Below are positions 61,139 through 64,000 of a DNA stretch of 64,000 nt, in pieces. The stretch is from M3007 sp964550795. Its GTDB lineage: Bacteria > Bacteroidota > Bacteroidia > Chitinophagales > Saprospiraceae. The notes under the pieces are model-generated. The model did not search any database. It was not told the origin of the DNA and saw only the letters and a list, made by a program, of their open reading frames with translations. The stretch is taken from the NCBI GenBank assembly GCA_964550795.1, contig CAZKBH010000013.1, positions 1 through 64,000 of the forward strand, in the 5' to 3' direction. Positions within the stretch are counted from its first letter, which is position 1. Each line of letters starts with the position of its first letter. A program made the position numbers and the translations under genes.

Positions 61139-62350
61139 ATGGCAAAAGAATGGACGCTCGGTGAAAAAACTTCCGGGCTAAAAAAAGAAACTGAACACGC
61201 CGTTCTGGTGGGTCTTATCACCTCCAGTGTGACCGAAACACAGGCGCACGAATACATGGACGAACTCGAGTTCCTGGCTGAAACCGCGGGCGCAAAAACC
61301 GTGAAACGTTTCACGCAACGACTCGCCCACCCTGAACATCGCACGTTTATCGGCAAAGGAAAGGTGGAGGAAATCCGCGCTTACCTGGATTGGCACGAGG
61401 AAATCACCATGGTCATCTTCGACGACGACCTTTCGGGCAAACAAACCAATAACCTGGAAGAAATCCTGAAAGTGAAAATTGTGGATCGTTCCACCCTGAT
61501 TCTGGACATTTTTGCTTCCCGTGCCCAAACGGCTCAAGCCAAAACCCAGGTCGAACTCGCGCAAATGAAGTACCTGCTTCCGCGATTGCGCGGTCTCTGG
61601 ACGCACTTGGAGCGCCAGGCAGGTGGTATCGGCACCCGTGGTCCCGGTGAAACCCAAATCGAGACCGACCGCCGGATTGTGCAATACCGGATGAATATTC
61701 TGGAAGGCCGGCTCAAGGATATTGACCGCCAAAACCAGACCCAGCGCAAAACCCGGGGCGAAATGGTCCGCGTGGCACTGGTGGGCTACACCAATGTGGG
61801 CAAAAGCACCCTGCTCAACCTCCTGTCAAAATCTGAAGTCCTGGCCGAGAATAAACTGTTCGCCACGCTCGACACCACGGTCCGCAAGGTTGTGTTCGAC
61901 ATGATGCCCTTTTTGCTCTCCGATACCGTTGGTTTTATCCGAAAACTGCCCCACCACCTGGTAGAAAGTTTCAAAAGTACCCTCGACGAGGTGCGCGAAA
62001 GCGATATCCTGTTGCACGTAGTAGATGTGGCGCATCCACAATACGAGGATCATATCCGAACCGTTCAGCAGACCTTGCAAGAACTCGGCGCCGCAGACAA
62101 ACCCACGCTCATGGTATTCAACAAGATTGACCTCTACCGCGAACGCTGGTACGACGACCTGCTTGAAGATACCACCAAAGCCGAAATTGAAGCCGATCTA
62201 CACAATCGGCTGCTCCACACCTACGGCGAAAGCGTGTTTGTATCCGCCCACACCAAAGAAGGCCTGGAGGATTTCCGCGAGCGGCTGACCCGTTTAATCA
62301 AGGAGACTTATGTGGTGCGGTACCCGCATCAGGTGAAGCGCTGGGGGTAG
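61139..62350 (+). CDS. hflX: GTPase HflX
   Basis: 403 aa from ATG 61139. Ribosome-associated GTPase that rescues or splits stalled ribosomes under stress. The N-terminal HflX domain has THRTFIGKGKVEEIR-like and DDDLSGKQTNNLEE segments, and the glycine-rich GGIGTRGPGETQIETDRR. The G domain has GYTNVGKST (G1), DTVGFIRKLPHHLVESF (G3) and NKID (G4). Its stop lies 3 bp from the convergent ATPase gene. Confidence 0.95.
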   Translation: MAKEWTLGEKTSGLKKETEHAVLVGLITSSVTETQAHEYMDELEFLAETAGAKTVKRFTQRLAHPEHRTFIGKGKVEEIRAYLDWHEEITMVIFDDDLSGKQTNNLEEILKVKIVDRSTLILDIFASRAQTAQAKTQVELAQMKYLLPRLRGLWTHLERQAGGIGTRGPGETQIETDRRIVQYRMNILEGRLKDIDRQNQTQRKTRGEMVRVALVGYTNVGKSTLLNLLSKSEVLAENKLFATLDTTVRKVVFDMMPFLLSDTVGFIRKLPHHLVESFKSTLDEVRESDILLHVVDVAHPQYEDHIRTVQQTLQELGAADKPTLMVFNKIDLYRERWYDDLLEDTTKAEIEADLHNRLLHTYGESVFVSAHTKEGLEDFRERLTRLIKETYVVRYPHQVKRWG

Positions 62351-62352
62351 GG

Positions 62353-63498
62353 TTATGGTCGAATGCGCCCCATTTCAGCGAGCGGAATGGCTGTAATGTT
62401 GGAGTCAAGGGAATAGGATTGGTTGCCCGGATACAGCACCCACAAATGATCCAGGTTAAGGTCCTCAATGGCTTGTCGCATGGACTTTGTGATTCGGGGA
62501 GCGTCCAGATACTTAATCTCCGCACCCATGTTACGGCCATTTTCCTGCCAATATAAATCCAATTCTACGCCACTGTGCGCGGCATAAAAGAACACTTCAC
62601 TGTCCCGTTTTGCAAGGAAGGACACTAATTCCTCTATGACAAAACCCTCCCAGGATGCACCCAGTTTGGGGTTCGTGCGCAAAGCGGCCATGTCTGGGAT
62701 GGATTGAATTGCGTGAAAAATGCCTGCATCGCGCAGATACAATTTAGGCGTTTTGACCAATCTTTTGCCCAGATTGGCATGCCAGGGCGTGAGCAGACGC
62801 ACCATAAAGGTGTCTTCCAACACGGACAGGTATTGCCGCACCGTTTTGTCGCTGATTCCGAACGAGCGGGCCATTTCGCTATAGTTCAGGGTCTGCCCAT
62901 GGTAGTGGCTCAGCATCAGCCAAAAACGATACATCACCGAGGCTGGCACCGTGATACCCAACAAGGCAAGGTCTTTTTCCAAAAAAGTAGCGATAAAATT
63001 ATTTCGCCACAACAGGCTCTGCTGGTCGTCCTCAGCCAAAAAAGATCGCGGAAAACCGCCTCGAAGCCAGAGTTGATCCATTTTATCAGTACCCGTTTCC
63101 GAAAGATTTAAACCCGTGAGGTAATAGTAACCAATACGCCCGGCCAAAGATTCGCCGCTTTGTTGCCGCAGATTCGATGAGGCACTGCCAAGGAGCAGAA
63201 AACGCTGTTGTGGGTTCTGATCTACCAGATAACGGATGAGCGGAAATAAATCGGGCTTTCGCTGTACTTCGTCAATCATAATCAAGCCTTTCAGCGATTC
63301 AAGCGCCAATTGAGGTTGCTCCAGCATGGCCAGGTCGCGCGGATTTTCCAGATCAAAGATATGGTCGGGCTTAAAGCGGCGGGCAAGCGTGGTTTTGCCT
63401 GCTTGACGCGGACCGAGTATGGCAGTAACTGGAAACAGGCGCATCAAAGCCTGGATGCCATCTTCGTCTTTTGAACGGGGAATGTTTGCGGTTGACAT
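62353..63498 (-). CDS. AAA ATPase with DUF4143 domain
   Basis: 381 aa from ATG 63498. N-terminal AAA_14-type ATPase with Walker A GPRQAGKTT (about residue 30) and Walker B LKGLIMIDEVQRK. The C-terminal DUF4143 half includes ARSFGISDKTVRQYLSVLEDTFMVRLL (in parts, a winged-helix-like region) and SEVFFYAAHSGVELDLYW, a nuclease-like strand with conserved acids. Such proteins are common accessory genes of unknown role. A perfect 20-bp inverted repeat covers its promoter region. Confidence 0.9.
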   Translation of the reverse strand: MSTANIPRSKDEDGIQALMRLFPVTAILGPRQAGKTTLARRFKPDHIFDLENPRDLAMLEQPQLALESLKGLIMIDEVQRKPDLFPLIRYLVDQNPQQRFLLLGSASSNLRQQSGESLAGRIGYYYLTGLNLSETGTDKMDQLWLRGGFPRSFLAEDDQQSLLWRNNFIATFLEKDLALLGITVPASVMYRFWLMLSHYHGQTLNYSEMARSFGISDKTVRQYLSVLEDTFMVRLLTPWHANLGKRLVKTPKLYLRDAGIFHAIQSIPDMAALRTNPKLGASWEGFVIEELVSFLAKRDSEVFFYAAHSGVELDLYWQENGRNMGAEIKYLDAPRITKSMRQAIEDLNLDHLWVLYPGNQSYSLDSNITAIPLAEMGRIRP

Positions 63499-63508
63499 AA
63501 TTTCGGGG

Positions 63509-63564
63509 CAAAGATAGTTTATCCTTGAAAATTCGGAGTGGTATTCCGAATTTTCAAGGATAAA
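63509..63564 (-). promoter_or_regulatory. Promoter with operator-like inverted repeat upstream of the DUF4143 ATPase
   Basis: TATCTTTG on the minus strand (63509-63516) fits the -7 element and lies about 11 bp before the ATG. Directly upstream, 63518-63537 and 63545-63564 form a perfect 20-bp inverted repeat around a 7-nt spacer, where the -33 element should be. It looks like an operator, possibly for autoregulation by the winged-helix part of the ATPase; alternatively it is a site of a mobile repeat. Confidence 0.55.
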
Positions 63565-63847
63565 TTTTTGCAATATGGATGAGGGTCTTGGGAATTTTGC
63601 TGAAGGAGACCTATAAGGTTAAAATTTAATGCACGTTTTAGTACGTTTTGGGTAGAGGTCATAACAAGGTATATACGAAACTAATTCATTGTTTTAAAAT
63701 AATTTATACAATAAAATAAGTTTAACTTAATTAAAATTTTTAAGAGAAAAGATATTTTTTGGTGAAAGTAATAACGGCGCAGTGATATACCCTTGCGGGC
63801 CCAAATCATTAACATTTGCGAATTAAACATTCTAACTCTAAAAAACA
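63565..63847. other. AT-rich leader region
   Basis: About 280 bp, strongly AT-rich at 63660-63770, upstream of the partial gene at 63848. It probably holds that gene's promoter (TAACATTTG at about 63810 is near the -7 consensus). No gene or RNA seen. Confidence 0.4.
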
Positions 63848-64000
63848 ATGGCTTCCGTATTCGTTAGCACTGTTGACAGTGCGCTCTTTGCTTCAATTCA
63901 AAAAATGCTATCAGAGAAGTTTCCTGAAATACTAGTTATGCAGGAAACGGCCAGTCACAGGGTCTTACCTAGTTATTTGATGCTGCCTACACAGCACGAA
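63848..64000 (+). CDS. Partial unknown gene, cut by the window end
   Basis: 51 codons from ATG 63848 (preceded by the A-rich AACTCTAAAAAACA) running off the window. The start reads MASVFVSTVDSALFASIQKM, then LSEKFPEILVMQETASH. No family is recognisable from this part; the STVDSALFASIQKML stretch looks like the start of a Rossmann-like or receiver-type domain, but this is weak. Confidence 0.5.
   Translation, partial: MASVFVSTVDSALFASIQKMLSEKFPEILVMQETASHRVLPSYLMLPTQHE

Noticed and set aside
1..64000. CRISPR arrays, rRNA or tRNA genes, insertion-sequence transposases, phage genes
   Set aside because: Looked for spaced repeats, conserved RNA segments and transposase motifs; none found. The repeats present are palindromes or heptamers, not CRISPR-like.

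Overview
The window looks like a chromosomal segment of a Bacteroidota bacterium, most likely of the Saprospiraceae/Haliscomenobacter/Lewinella type. The evidence is an alternative complex III plus caa3-type oxidase supercluster in the Bacteroidota gene order, several secreted proteins ending in type IX secretion (T9SS) sorting domains, a bacillithiol gene (bshB1), Bacteroidota-style promoter elements (TTTG / TAnnTTTG), and few Shine-Dalgarno sequences. The sequence is a draft assembly with two 10-N gaps (11518-11527 and 35993-36002). The second gap is an artefact that splits actF.

Left part (1-25 kb). The window opens with a compact, minus-strand peptide natural-product locus. Two tandem, tiny precursor genes (4687-4749 and 4541-4609) encode 20 and 22 residue peptides. 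They share a textbook double-glycine leader and differ in 5-7 residue cores. Downstream are a 739-residue asparagine-synthetase/lasso-cyclase-like enzyme with a possible RRE-like C-terminal domain, and a C39-peptidase ABC exporter overlapping it. I consider this the most interesting system here. It is followed by an outer-membrane-type protein, a class C beta-lactamase-like lipoprotein, a 1668-residue modular T9SS protein, an AT-rich islet with an orphan membrane protein and a truncated methyltransferase, an L,D-transpeptidase, truC with a decayed 5' copy of itself, a quinone-reductase-like MDR enzyme, an unknown helical protein, two T9SS cargo proteins, pruA and a fasciclin lipoprotein.

Middle (25-44.3 kb). 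After coaD and a small beta-barrel gene, fifteen minus-strand genes form the respiratory supercluster. In transcription order they are actA-actB-actC-actD-actE-actF, coxB (fused to an OmpA domain), coxA, cyoE, two coxC genes, coxD, a cysteine-poor SCO-like gene, a DUF420 gene and a small CxxC membrane protein. Electrons would pass from menaquinol through ActB/ActC and the ActA/ActE hemes to the CuA site of subunit II and on to oxygen. A consensus promoter lies upstream of actA.

Right part (44.5-64 kb). Two tandem paralogous T9SS proteins share a 410-bp identical block. They are followed by bshB1, a coiled-coil membrane protein, nth, purH, a PAP2-like pseudogene broken by one in-frame stop, a sodium:solute symporter with a possible 23-residue companion peptide, an alpha/beta hydrolase, nhaA, a PrsW-type protease, hflX, an AAA/DUF4143 ATPase with a perfect inverted repeat over its promoter, and the first 51 codons of an unidentified gene. 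Several palindromic elements, two of them with an identical cloverleaf design but unrelated sequence, sit between genes.
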